A program made the translations under genes and the position numbers. This document shows positions 45,098 to 56,930 of a stretch of DNA of 64,000 nucleotides, one piece after another. This DNA comes from Polytrichum commune. Lineage: Eukaryota > Streptophyta > Polytrichopsida > Polytrichales > Polytrichaceae. Position 1 is the stretch's first letter; each line of letters starts with the position of its first letter. The notes beneath the pieces were generated by a model. It was given only the letters and a program-made list of their open reading frames with translations. It did not search any database and was not told the DNA's origin. The stretch is taken from positions 3,036,001-3,100,000 of the forward strand of contig OX485804.1 in assembly GCA_950295325.1 (NCBI GenBank). Direction: 5' to 3'.

Positions 45098-48000
45098 GAT
45101 CGACTGGGTATAGAGCTCCGGAGACTTTTCTCAAAGGTGGCAAGGCAAATGCTTTCAAAAGCGATGTATTTAGTTTTGCCATGTTGTGTTCATATGTTCT
45201 CACCACAACCACACCATTTCAAGGAAGGACTCCATCATCTATAAAGAAAAGTATGGAGGATGGAGAACGACCAAAGTTGCCCCTTGAGTGCCCTAAGTCC
45301 TTGGCAGCTTTGATAGAACAATGTTGGTGTCTACAACCGTCAGAAAGGCCAACGTTTGAACATATTTGTACGAGGCTTGGCAAAGTAAAAGGGGAGCTTT
45401 TGGAGAATACCCAAAAGATCTCCAATGGATGGATCAATCTTAACACCTTTGGGCAAAATGGGTTCTATTTTCTTCAAGCTCTTGTATCTTGTTTTTGGTT
45501 GTGGTTCCAAATGATGGTAAGTTGGATGAGGCCATGTGTTTGGTTAATATCGGGAAAGATGAATGGTGAGGATCATGTGAACATTCCCGCTAGTACATAT
45601 GCAAACAAAGGAGAATGTGATGTGTTAGTCAGATCCATAGATTGCATGGAACTCACAAGGACAAAGGCTCAACACAATGGTGTAGAGAAGCTTGTTGGTA
45701 TGGACAAAAGAAAGTTAAAGGTGATGACGGAATTGGTTAAACACTCGATGGTGGTCATCACCGGGATGGGTGGAATGGGGAAAACCACTTTGGCAAAGTA
45801 TGTGATGGAGCATATGCGCCAAGAATTTGATGTATCGTGCTTCACGTTCATGAAAGCCCAAGGATGTGGTATTTTAGAAATATTGAAAGAAATTTTGAGC
45901 AACCTAGGAGTGAATCGTGAGAATGTGATTGACATTGCAGAAGGGAAGAGATTGCTAGAGGAAAATATCACCAAGCAAAGGACTCTCATGGTTCTAGATG
46001 ACATTGGTAGTGCAGACCAAATCCATGAATTAATGGATCTTGAGATCTTCAAAGTGGCCCCTATAAAGAACAAAATGATCATCACAACTCGTGATTGGGG
46101 TCTTGTCGAAAGCCTTGAAGGTGCTCAACGCGTGGATATGAATGAGCTGAATTTGGATGAAGCTATGAATTTGTTTACTCTGCATGTTTGTGACAATCAA
46201 AGGGTCTTTGAAATACCACCTCATGTGGAAGACATAGCGAAGAGAATTGTGGAAACTTGTAGGGGACTTCCTTTAAGCTTGAAGGTTGTGGGTTCCACAT
46301 TACGTGGAATCGATCGCGTGCGCGTATGGATGAGGACTTTGCAAAGACTACGAAGGGCAAGATCTTTAGGTTCAGGAAACGATATGGAACTTTGGCAGTG
46401 CTTACAAGTAAGCTTTGACGACCTCAAGGATGAAAAAGAGAAGAACATGTTTTTGGACATATGTTGTTTTCTTAGCAAAGATTTGTTTGCGGGAGGTATG
46501 TTAAAAGTTGAAACTGCTTTGCAAATATGGAGCAACATCAACGAAAACCCTATAAAATCCTTGGAACGTTTGGAAGATAAATCTTTCATCAAGATTGGCA
46601 AAGATGGAGGCTTGGAAATGCATGACCAATTACGAGACATGGGCCGCATGATTGTGGAAACACAATCCGCCTATATGGGAACTCGTTTGTGGAACATACA
46701 TGCTACAAAATGGAATGAGGAAATTGGAAAAGATATGAGGCACATGGAAAGTCTTTCCTACAATGAACCAACAAAGGAGGTCAGATTCATGGACATGAAG
46801 GAACCATTGCCTTCTCTTCGATTGTTCAATTATCAAGGGTGTGAGAGCCTGATATCAATAGGACCTATTGTGAACCACTCTAAGCATCTAAGATGTTTGT
46901 TGGTGAATTGCGTACAAAAAATCTTCATGTCTACTAGTGAAGAAATGCAAAATCCAATCTCCTTTGTGAAATGGGAAAATCTTCTCCATTTGAAGGTTTT
47001 GGTGATAACGGGTGTATCCAGCTTAGAAGCACTACCTGAAAGTATTTATGGGTTGGTATCATTAATTCAAATGACAATACAAAATTGCTATAAATTTCAA
47101 CACTTACCAGAGAGCATAGGATCTCTACCCTCTTTGAGAGAACTAAATTTATGTGGATGTAGAAGATTGGAGTACGTTCCTATACAAGTTGGCAACTTGA
47201 CCTCTTTGACCACTTTGCAATTAAGTGGTTGTGTGGGCTTGAAGGAGATACCGGAGGCGTTGGGTAATTTGACCTCCTTGACCACCTTGGATTTAAGCAA
47301 TTGTCAGGGCTTGAAGGAGATACCGGAGGCGTTGGGTAATTTGACCTCCTTGACCACTTTGGATGTATGGAGTTGTCAGGGCTTGAAGGAGATACCGGAG
47401 GCGCTAGGTAATTTGACCTCCTTGAGCACCTTGGATTTAAGCAATTGTACCTGGTTGAAGGAGATACCGCAAGCGTTGTGTAATTTGACCTCCTTGATCA
47501 CCTTGGATTTAAGCAATTGTAAGGGCTTGAAGGAGATACCGGAGGCGTTGGGTAATTTGACCTCCTTGACCATCTTGAAATTATGGGGTTGTGAGGGCTT
47601 GAAGGAGATACCGGAGGCGATGGGTAATTTGACCTCTTTGCTCACCTTAAATTTAAGCAATTGTAAGGGCTTGAAGGAGATACCAGAGGCGTTGGGTAAT
47701 TTGACCTCCTTGACCACCTTGGATTTAAGCAATTGTCAGGGCTTGAAGGAGATACCGGAGGCGTTGGGTAATTTGACCTCCTTGACCACCTTGGATTTAA
47801 GCAATTGTCAGGGCTTGAAGGAGATACCGGAGGCGTTGGGTAATTTGACCTCCTTGACCACCTTGAATTTACACAACTGTAAGGGCTTGAAGGAGATACC
47901 GGAGGCGGTGGGTAATTTGACCTCCTTGATGTCCTTGTATTTAACCAACTGTGGGGGCTTGAAGGAGATACCGGAGGTGTTGGGTAATTTGACCTCGTTG

Positions 48001-50079
48001 ACCACTTTGTATTTAAGCAATTGTAAGGGCTTGAAGGAGATACCGGAGGCGTTGGGTAATTTGACCTCCTTGACCACCTTGGATTTAACAAATTGTGAGG
48101 GCTTGAAGAAGATACCGGAGGCGTTGGGAAATTTGACCTCCTTGACCACTTTGTATTTAAGCAATTGTAAGGGCTTGAAGGAGATACCGGAGGCGTTGGA
48201 TAATTTGACTTCCTTGACCTCCTTGGAAATAAGCGATTGTGAGGGCTTGAAGGAGATACCGGAGGCGTTGGGTAATTTGACCTCCTTGACCTCCTTGGCA
48301 ATAAGCAATTGTGAGGGCTTGAAGGAGATACCGGAGGCGTTGGGTAATTTGACCTCCTTGATGTCCTTGTATTTAAGCAATTGTGAGGGCTTGAAGGAGA
48401 TACCGGAGGCGATGGGTAATTTGACCTCCTTGACCTCCTTGGCAATAAGCAATTGTGAGGACTTGAAGGAGATACCGGAGGCATTGGGTAATATGACCTC
48501 CTTGACCACCTTGGATCTAAGTAATTGTAAAGGCTTGAAGGAGATACCGGAGGCGTTGGGTAATTTGACCTCCTTGATGTCCTTGTATTTAAGCAATTGT
48601 GAGGGCTTGAAGGGGATACCGGAGGCGTTGGGTAATTTGACCTCTTTGACATATTTGGATTTAAGCAATTGTAAGGGCTTGAAGGAGATACCGGAGGCAT
48701 TGGGTAATTTGACTTCCTTGACCTCCTTGGTAATAAGCAATTGTGAGGGCTTGAAGGAGATACCGGAGACGTTGGGTAATTTGACCTCCTTGACCTCCTT
48801 GAAAATAAGCAATTGTGAGGGCTTGAAGGAGATACCGGAGGCGTTGGGTAATTTGACTTCCTTGACCTCCTTGGAAATAAGCGATTGGGAGGGCTTGAAG
48901 GAGATACCGGAGGCGTTGGGTAATTTGACCTCTTTGACATATTTGGATTTAAGCAATTGTAAGGGCTTGAAGGAGATACCGGAGGCATTGGGTAATTTGA
49001 CTTCCTTGACCTTCTTGGCAATAAGCAATTGTGAGGGCTTGAAGGAGATACCAGAGGCGTTGGGTAATTTGACCTCCTTGACCACTTTGTATTTAAGCAA
49101 TTGTAAGGGCTTGAAGGAGATACCAAAGGCGTTGGGTAATTTGACCTCCTTGGCCTCCTTGGCAATAAGCAATTGTGAGGGCTTGAAGGAGATACCGGAG
49201 GCGTTGGCTAATTTGACCTCCTTGACCTCCTTGGCAATACGCAATTGTGAGGGCTTGAAGGAGATACCGGAGGCGTTGGCTAATTTGACCTCCTTGACCA
49301 CCTTGGATTTATGGGGTTGTAAGGGCTTGAAGGAGATACCGGAAGCGTTGGGTAATTTGACCTCCTTGACCTCCTTGGCAATAAGCAATTGTGAGGGCTT
49401 GAAGGAGATACCGGAGGCGTTGGCTAATTTGACCTCCTTGACCACCTTGAATTTACACAACTGTAAGGGCTTGAAGAAGATACCGGAGGCGTTGGGTAAT
49501 TTGACCTCCTTGATGTCCTTGTATTTAAGCAATTGTGGGGGCTTGAAGGAGATACCAGAGGCGTTGGGTAATTTGACCTCCTTGACCACTTTGTATTTAA
49601 GCAATTGTAAGGGCTTGAAGGAGATACCGGAGGCGTTGGGTAATTTGACCTCCTTGACCACCTTGGAAATAAGCAATTGTGAGGGCTTGAAGGAGATACC
49701 GGAGGCATTGGGTAATTTGACCTCCTTGACCTCCTTGGCAATAAGCAATTGTGAGGGCTTGAAGAAGATACCGGAGGCGTTGGGTAATTTGACCTCCTTG
49801 ACCTCCTTGGCGATAAGGAATTGTGAGGGCTTGAAGGAGATACCGGAGGCGTTGGGTAATTTGACCTCCTTGACTACCTTGGATTTAAGCAATTGTGAGG
49901 GCTTCAAGGAGATACCTCAGGCGTTGGGTAATTTGACCTCCTTGACCTTCTTGGTAATAAGCAATTGTGAGGGCTTGAAGGAGATACGGGAGACGTTAGG
50001 TAATTTGACCTGCTTGACCACCCTCGATTTAAGCAATGGTGTGGGCTTGAAGATTATACCGGGGCGTTGGGTAATTTGA
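45085..50079 (+). pseudogene. Kinase C-lobe, NB-ARC and main LRR array
   Basis: Begins with the kinase APE region (GSTGYRAPETF) and C-lobe (SDVFSFAMLCSYVL, CWCLQPSERPTF). After a linker with an aromatic stretch comes NB-ARC: P-loop GMGGMGKTTLAKY (~45766), kinase-2 TLMVLDDIG, RNBS-B KMIITTRD, GLPL as CRGLPLSLKV, RNBS-D FLDICCFL and MHD as LEMHDQLRDMG (~46615). All ATPase-switch motifs are intact. A few diverged LRRs (46960-47190) lead into about 40 almost identical 24-residue repeats of consensus GLKEIPEALGNLTSLTTL plus xLSNC. Where repeats read ataccggaggcg, the copy near 50058 reads ataccggggcg; this one-base loss gives a stop at 50077-50079. The repeat type is the plant-specific LRR found in NLRs. 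Confidence 0.9.
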
Positions 50080-50720
50080 CCTCCTTGACCACCTTGAATT
50101 TACACAACTGTAAGGGCTTCAAGGAGATACCGGAGGCGTTGGGTAATTTGACCTCCTTCTTCTCCTTGTATTTAAGCAATTGTGAGGGCTTGAAAGAGAT
50201 ACCGGAGGCATTGGGTAATTTGACCTCCTTGACCACTTTGTATTTAAGCAATTGTAAGGGCTTGAAGGAGATACCGGAGGCATTGGGTAATTTGACCTCC
50301 TTGATCTCCTTGTATTTATGGAATTGTGAGGGCTTGAAGGAGATACCGGAGTGGTTGGGTAATTTGACCTCCTTGACCACTTTGGATGTATGGAGTTGTA
50401 AGGGCTTGAAGGAGATACCGGAGGCGCTAGGTAATTTGACCTCCTTGAGCACCTTGGATTTAAGCAATTGTAAGGGCTTGAAGGAGATAGCGCAAGCGTT
50501 GTGTAATTTAGCCTCCTTGATCACCTTGGATTTAAGCAATTGTGAGGGCTTGAAGGAGATAGCGCGAGCATTGGATAATTTGACCTCCCTGATCTCCTTG
50601 TATTTCAGCAATTATAAGGGCTTGAAGGAGATACCGGAGGCGTTGGGTAATTTGACCTCCTTGACCACCTTGGATTTAAGCAATTATATGGGTTTGAAAG
50701 AGATACCGGAGGCGTTATTG
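47200..50720 (+). repeat. Coding minisatellite: ~49 LRR units of 72 bp
   Basis: Seventy-two-base units start with variants of ggcttgaaggagatacc and run without interruption through the frameshift at ~50060. Most variation is confined to the codons after LTSL (LDLSNC, LYLSNC, LAISNC, LEISDC, LNLHNC), the solvent-exposed strand, plus scattered single changes. Because 72 is a multiple of 3, the antisense strand is also open for up to 699 codons, which is an artefact. Confidence 0.95.
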
Positions 50721-50804
50721 TCGAGGTCACCTTCCACCCTCAGCCTTAGACGGAGTAACCCGCTGCTGACCGGTTTACACAAACATTACTCCTACCCAAA
50801 TTAG
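50067..50804 (+). pseudogene. C-terminal LRRs of the kinase-NLR (shifted frame)
   Basis: Nine further LRR units in the frame one base away from the main array, then a unique tail LLSRSPSTLSLRRSNPLL and a TAG at 50802-50804. The unbroken repeat homology across 50060 shows this is the original C-terminus, lost through the one-base deletion. Confidence 0.9.
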
Positions 50805-51939
50805 CACTCTTTAGGTTTCCATTCTAAAGGTGGATTGATGCATACTAATTCAATATGATGTTCTCGTCGAATGAATCTTCGAGGAATAGGTGCCCTAGGT
50901 TTTCAAGTTAATGTTCCCCTAAATCCTAATGTCAAGGTTAAGTGTTCTTGGAGGAAAACCATTCTTATGTCGAATATCTTGAAGAGTTATTCCAATCTCT
51001 TTCATGGTTTGAATGACTTAAAACTCTTCTTATTCCATTCAATATTCTAAGTATGTTTCACTAAGAGAGTTATAAAGTTTAATGGATTTCAAGCATACTC
51101 CCTCACTAATGTAAGTTTGCTCACTTAGAGAATATTCAAGTACGAGAATTTCTCATTCATCATTTCCTAAATGTAACATCAATCTCTTTACATCAAAGTG
51201 TTTGAACTATGATCCAGGTATGTTTTATCGTCCCGTATTCTCTACATATCTACCATACTTATCCAAAGATCCCTTTTAGATAATGGTGAGAATGTTATGT
51301 TCTTAGTTTAGACTTAGTTGGATGATACTTGATGAATTCGTATCGCCGATTCCAACTTTCTTGTTCCTTTTATTCACACTTTTCTTCCGTGGAATTCAAG
51401 TGTTTGAGATCCCCTTATGTCTTCAAAATATCTTGAGTCATTTTTTCTTAAAGCTGGGAAGTTTCTTTATCCCGGGTCTTCAAAAGTCATGTGAGAACTT
51501 AAATCTTCTAAGGTTTGTGAAAACCCTTAGTCTTCCGATGTTCTCTCGTTCTTTGTCTTCGAAGGTTTTATGAAACCCTTGAATCTTCTAAGGTTCGTGA
51601 GAACCCTTAGTCTTCTTGTCTTCAATTGATTTGTTGTCGTGTCAGAATTTCCTTTAAGCATTTTTTTCAATATTTCTTCGTCTTCGAGTCTTCTCGGATT
51701 CCGGCAAAAATCTTTATCTTCTTGAAGTCTAAGCTTCGTTCTCTTGAAAAACCTTGCGGCAATTGTGCGCTCCCGAAATGCTTTGCGGTGATCGTTCGCT
51801 CCCGATAAGCTTCGCGGGCCCGCGGCGCTCACCTGGATTTGATCGATGGAAATGAGCTCCTATAGGCCTTCTTTGTGCCTCCTTAAATAGGTTCTAATAT
51901 CTACCAATTAATTGATATGGCGGTTAGGTCTCATTCCCC
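50805..51939. other. Downstream region of the NLR
   Basis: Pyrimidine-rich sequence. An 80-bp direct repeat (aatcttctaaggtt...) begins at 51502 and 51582. A small GC-rich patch with gctcccgaaatgctttgcgg and a related word is at 51755-51835. No gene recognised. Confidence 0.4.
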
Positions 51940-51943
51940 TAAT

Positions 51944-53694
51944 GGGGGCATTCATGGTTGGGGTACTACTTCTGGGTGTCTAATGGTTTAAGGACTATTT
52001 TAGACAACTTTACATACTTGGTGTGCTTAGATTTGTATTGTGGAGCATATTTTAGATCATACCTACATTTCATACTCCATATTGAGTACACCGACAAAGT
52101 TAATTTACAAGGAATAGGGTCATCTAAGATATCATTTTGATTCCTTAAAGGACATTCATGGGTGCTGTCAAAATTGTTCACCTTAGGATCAAGGAATGAA
52201 AAGGACAACAAAAATTAATCGAAACGATCCCAATTTTTTTCCTCACAATCATCGTTCAAGTGTGTACCAATAGAACCAAAAATGTATTGCATACCAATTG
52301 TATAACTTTACATGTGGCACCAAACATGGCCAACAATACACAAAATCATGGCTACATGAAAAAGGAACGTTTAGTATTAGAGTTGGACATTAAAAATTAT
52401 TTGTATGGACACATGACACTTACACCAAGGTACTAGGATGCAAAACAGGAAAAAATTGACCTCTGATGTACACTTGAATAATAAAAATTGCCATTGATGT
52501 GGCCCAAAAAAGTCATATGACCTCTTTACAAGTTTTATGACTTATCTACTCATTTCATAGGGAATTTATCCATTATTGGTGATTATAAAATAAGAAATAA
52601 TATCTTTCTTGATAAAGCCTATGAACTACATACTTATCTATTTAAAATTTATTGATCAAATAATAGTAAATCATGATAAACGCCGAGATCCAATGCGACA
52701 TACTATAGTTTAATAGCTGGTTCGACATAAAATAATTCTAGAAATAGATGCCAAAAAATTTGGAATATTATTGGCATTTTTTGCCGAATATAAAATTTAT
52801 TATTTTTCAAAATTGCCGAAAAGTAAGAAATTTTTACTTCTTACTAGAGTTTTACTTACAGTGGAAGCATATGTGAATTTTGAAAAAGAGAAGGTGCTCC
52901 TTTTGTAATCAAGCTCACTTACATTAGTCCACAAAGAATATGGGTTAAGAAGTAGCAAGACTCTAGGTGAGGCTTTTCAAATGTGTTGTACACAAATTTT
53001 TGGAGTCCAATTGAGCATAGAAGATGAAGTTTTATAAATTTTGTCCAACTAACAGAAGTTGAGAAATCAATCCTTCTTCCACCTCCAACAAGTTTTGTGT
53101 CAAAATAAGTCTTTATGCAAAAGATATGGACAAAACATTGCAGCCGTGTAAAGATCAAAAAATTAAAATGCGTTCATAATAGTTTTCGGAGCTTATTTGT
53201 GCATAGAAGATCAACTTTTTTGGAATTTTGTTGATCTAAGAAAAGTTTAGAAATCAAGTAATATTTCACCTCCAACAAATTTTATGTCATTTGAAGACTC
53301 TATGCAAAAGTTATGCGTGTTATAAAAATGAAGTCTAACTCAGTGCTCCACCTCAAAGTTTACATATCCCATTTGCATTGTTGAACACAATTCCACTCTA
53401 CTTGCATAAAGCACAAAGCATTCTCAACTCTTCACTCACATCTTACTTGTCATTCAATGCAAGAGAGATGTACAAGATATAAGCTTAAATTAAAAATTAA
53501 AAATAAATTTAAGCCGAATTTTAAAAATTAAAAGAGAAAATTGCCGAAAATATGAATATACTATTTTTGGGTGCTGAACCTACTTTTTGAACTTTAATTA
53601 ATTATTCGGCTAACATGTGTCGAACCAGCTATGAACCTACGGTAGTCCTTAAGTCCTTTGTCCCAAAAGTAGTACCCCAACCGTGAATGGACCC
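51944..53694. mobile_element. TIR transposon relative of 31007-32306, opposite orientation
   Basis: Ends GGGGGCATTCATGGTTGGGG and its inverse ...CCCCAACCGTGAATGGACCC, flanked by TAAT at 51940-51943 and 53695-53698. The inner sequence (for example gatcaaataatagtaaatcatgat near 52660) is the reverse complement of 31085-31110 in the first element. It is 1751 bp because a second element (52702-53646) is inserted in it. Confidence 0.82.
52702..53646. mobile_element. 945-bp TIR element nested in 51944-53694
   Basis: Inverted ends ACTATAGTTTAATAGCTGG...TTCGACA and the inverse of ACTACCGTAGGTTCATAGC...TTCGACA. The related element at 31007-32306 lacks it at the same place, giving an empty site (gcgacaaagtccttaag). 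The right end and the word attattcggc match the MITE at 33461-33847. No transposase. Confidence 0.72.
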
Positions 53695-53698
53695 TAAT

Positions 53699-55360
53699 GC
53701 CATATGTATGAATCAGCTAATATTTTAAGCCCTGAATGTAGCTGCAGTCTAATTTTAGCACATGTGGATCTATTTACAGTAATGATCACGTGCTATAATG
53801 GGATGTACTTGTGGAGTGCATTTGGTGTAATTCTTTGCTTTCCTAGATGTGCTAGGGGGATTCGGTTACATCCCGTGTACTCCGTCCATCCAAAATGCAT
53901 ACATTCATTTACGGTGGTTGAAGTAGTTTGTGTTCATCCAAGGGAATTATCATCCTTTGGGCATGTCTTTTCATCTACACCTCCAAAAGTCACTATGTGT
54001 TCACTAGTGTGAGGCCAAACCCACCACCCTTAAGCGTCCTAGTCCGGATGATGGGTTTGTGAATCACATGTGTGGTATCAAGTCACAATGATATAAGAAA
54101 TATCCTTCATCTCAGTGAACTTTCTATTTCTAAAGTTCATGATGTTTTATTAATACTTGTTTCTTGAACAGATGAGGCATTAGCCTTCTCAAGGGTCCAT
54201 CCTGCGGCTTTGGCCACGCATGCCCGTAAAGACATTCCCCTAGCACCCTTAATCTTTACTTCCTTTGCTTTGCCATTGCTAGGATCAACCGCATTCTTCA
54301 TTCTTGAACAAGTAACTTATTTTGACCAAGAAGATGCGAGTGTTTAAAAACATTGTTCTTAATAATCCACCCCAATTACATTTACTAGCAAGCCACACCT
54401 CACGCTAACAAGCCTAATAAATCTAACACTTACATATGTGCTAGAATAATCTAAAATGCATAACATGACCTATGCTTAGTTTTAGTGATAGTACTCAATT
54501 TGGGCTAAGCTTTGGTCACCCAAACATGCTCCCTACTACCCAACTGCTTCTTAAAACCCAACCATCCACAGCTGCCCCAGCAACAGGCTAGTTCGGTGCA
54601 GCCCCTTCAGCTGCTCGGCAGCAGACTAACCCAATTCAAGCCCTTCAGCTGCTCGGCAGCAGACTAACCCAGTTCAGGCCCTTCAGCTGCTCCAGTAGCA
54701 GACTAAACCCGGTTCCAGCAGTGTTTGGACAGAAGTCTAATGAGTTCTATAAACCATTCTCAACTCCTAGTAATTAATCTAACATTCCTCTAATCTCTTA
54801 ACTACTAATTAACCTATCCTACTAATTTCATCAAGTTAATCCCTAATCACACGTGTTTATCTAATAATTCTAAGGGCTCCCTCCACGTGAGAGAAATTGA
54901 GAGAGAGAGCAAAAATGAGAGAGGGAAGCCTTAAATAGCAAAGAGAGAGAGAGGTCATGAGGCAAGGATAGGGTGAGAGGATTAGCACCTCCAATCACAA
55001 CCCCTTAATCCTTTCCTCCTAAGTAGGGACTCATCCCATCCACAAAGCCTTTCCCTTCCTAAACCAACAAGGTGGATCCTAATGTGGGCATTTAACCCGC
55101 GGAGCTCACCTTGCCTCACCTTGCTCCACGCTCACCTAGTCAAGGCTTTTCCTTATTGAACTTAAACCTTGAAACAATCACACAACACCACCTAATGTCT
55201 AAACTTAAATCCACACCACACTTCACTCTTTTTATATTTTTGTGAATAATCATAACACATCAAAGTCTAACTAAAATTGGTTTCAAAGAGTTAATCACCA
55301 CATGTGGGCACCATTTTGGGCTCACAACTAGTTCCTACTATCTTATTCTACTAATGTGTC
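53699..55360. other. Intergenic with short tandem repeats
   Basis: Three 38-bp units (cccttcagctgctcggcagc...) start at 54603, 54641 and 54679. GA microsatellites lie at 54897-54910 and 54944-54953. The style (pyrimidine-rich, short repeats, gagaga tracts) resembles the solo LTRs of this window, so a decayed LTR is possible, but no ends were found. Confidence 0.4.
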
Positions 55361-56050
55361 CATGTCCGTTCCCGATGGCTTGAAGCCCGTTCCCATAGCT
55401 TGAGGCCCGTTCCCATGGTGTGAAACCCTAATTGAACGGTTTTGTCACTTCAAGCCGCCTCCCGGTCTCCTTCGGCTGGCTTCCCCGTCCTTCAAATACC
55501 CGGCATAGTGGGGTCTTCAACCGGAGTCCTTTACCCCCCGGTCCGGGTTTCGATAACCTGGGCCCGCTCCCATGCCTCCACCTGGCCTCTTCGCCACTCA
55601 AATCTCTCCCTCTCTGTCGCTTGCTCGGCCCTGTCTCCCCTCCGATTCTCGTCTTCGCGGTCCTTGTCGTCTCTGATGCTCCTCTTCACCACTCGGCTCT
55701 GTCTCCACTCCCCGATGCTCTTCCTCGTGGTCTTTGGCGGTGTACATTTACCCCTCCCTCCGGAATAGAAGCATGTCCTCATGCTTCGTAACTCTCCCGA
55801 GGGTTGAAGTTTGGTTGATCTGGTGCCCGCATTCAAGAATTGTCCCGTGGTTAATGGTGCCGAACCGGCCATTGGTGGTGGTGATATGTTGTTCTTCTAA
55901 GGTTTGGGTCACATATTCCTTGAGTTGGTGGAGAGTCACATTAATTAATTGGTGTGGGTAATGCTCCAACAGCCATTGGTGGCGTCTCACAACCTCAAAA
56001 CAAATTGTAGTGTCTTCTCTTCTCAAGGTATCTATGGCATGTTGTGTGGG
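55361..56050. other. GC-richer block, three ~20-bp repeats, no firm gene
   Basis: cccgttcccatggcttgaag-like units recur at 55367, 55386 and 55407. ORFs of 99-119 codons exist on both strands at 55430-55870 but have low-complexity, mutually overlapping translations and no motif. Confidence 0.35.
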
Positions 56051-56059
56051 AGCACGCGA

Positions 56060-56930
56060 ACACCAAAATATCCGGATTGGCGTTTTTAAGTGCCTAATCC
56101 GGTTTTGTCCGGATGACCCTAGTATCGTCCAGGGATTCTGTGAAGTGTAGGAGGTCTAGAACTCTCCGTACCTGCTTATCTTCTATTCCTTAGCCAAATT
56201 TCCGGAAACCCCGGTTTCCGGACTTTTGGTCTTTTGAACACTCTTTGTCTTCTTCCGGAGTGTGCCCTTCCGGATTGTATCTTTAGGTCCTAATTATAAT
56301 GCTATTCACCCCTCTACGTCTACCCTCTAGAATAGGTGGTTTCTTCCGGTGAAGACGTCCCTTATACGATTGGAATCCGGAAACTCCCTCACAACCAATC
56401 TGGATTGATCAAATCCGTCTTGGCAGGTCACACAGGGAGATCCGGATTATTTCTTAGGGCCACAATGACCAGAGGAGTCCGGATTCCGACCGGAGATCTG
56501 GCTCGACGGGATAAGTGGGTGGCCCGTACCACTTTCCGGATTGTCCCGTCCACCGGCGGTGAGACCTCTTCAGAAGACCAGATTGGCGCAAGCCCGGATC
56601 CCTTCCGGACCTTTGCCCAATCTTTCCTACGGCTATCTCACCTGGACGTTACCCAGACCTCCGGAACAATGAGGTTCCCTTCCCACTACACTCCGGAGGT
56701 GGTCTCCAACCCGGAACCCCAACTGTTCCGGTCCTTCCCTTCTCCTTCCAACGGATCAGTCCGGCTACCTCTACCTTGGATTCTACTAGATCTGGGATAA
56801 CTGGGCGATCCGTACCACTCTCCGGATTGATCCGTCTAAGGGCGGTGGGACCTCTTCAGAAGATCAGATTGGCATAAGTCCGGATCCCTTCCGAATCTCA
56901 CCCAATCCTCCCAGCGGCTATCCCACCTAT
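56060..56930 (+). repeat. TCCGGA-rich block with a ~135-bp duplication
   Basis: The word CCGGA, mostly as TCCGGA or TTCCGGA, occurs some thirty times in under 900 bp. The segment 56511-56645 (gtaccactttccggattg... to ...ggctatctcacct) is repeated with changes at 56794-56930. The 154-codon ORF at 56336-56800 crosses both features and is not recognised. Confidence 0.6.

Noticed and set aside
47642-49907. Long antisense ORFs (699 and 507 codons) in the LRR array
   Set aside because: The 72-bp period is a multiple of three, so an open antisense frame repeats automatically. The translations are simple repeats with no start context.
55430-55872. 99-119-codon ORFs on both strands
   Set aside because: Overlapping low-complexity translations in a GC-rich patch, no domain, no splice context.
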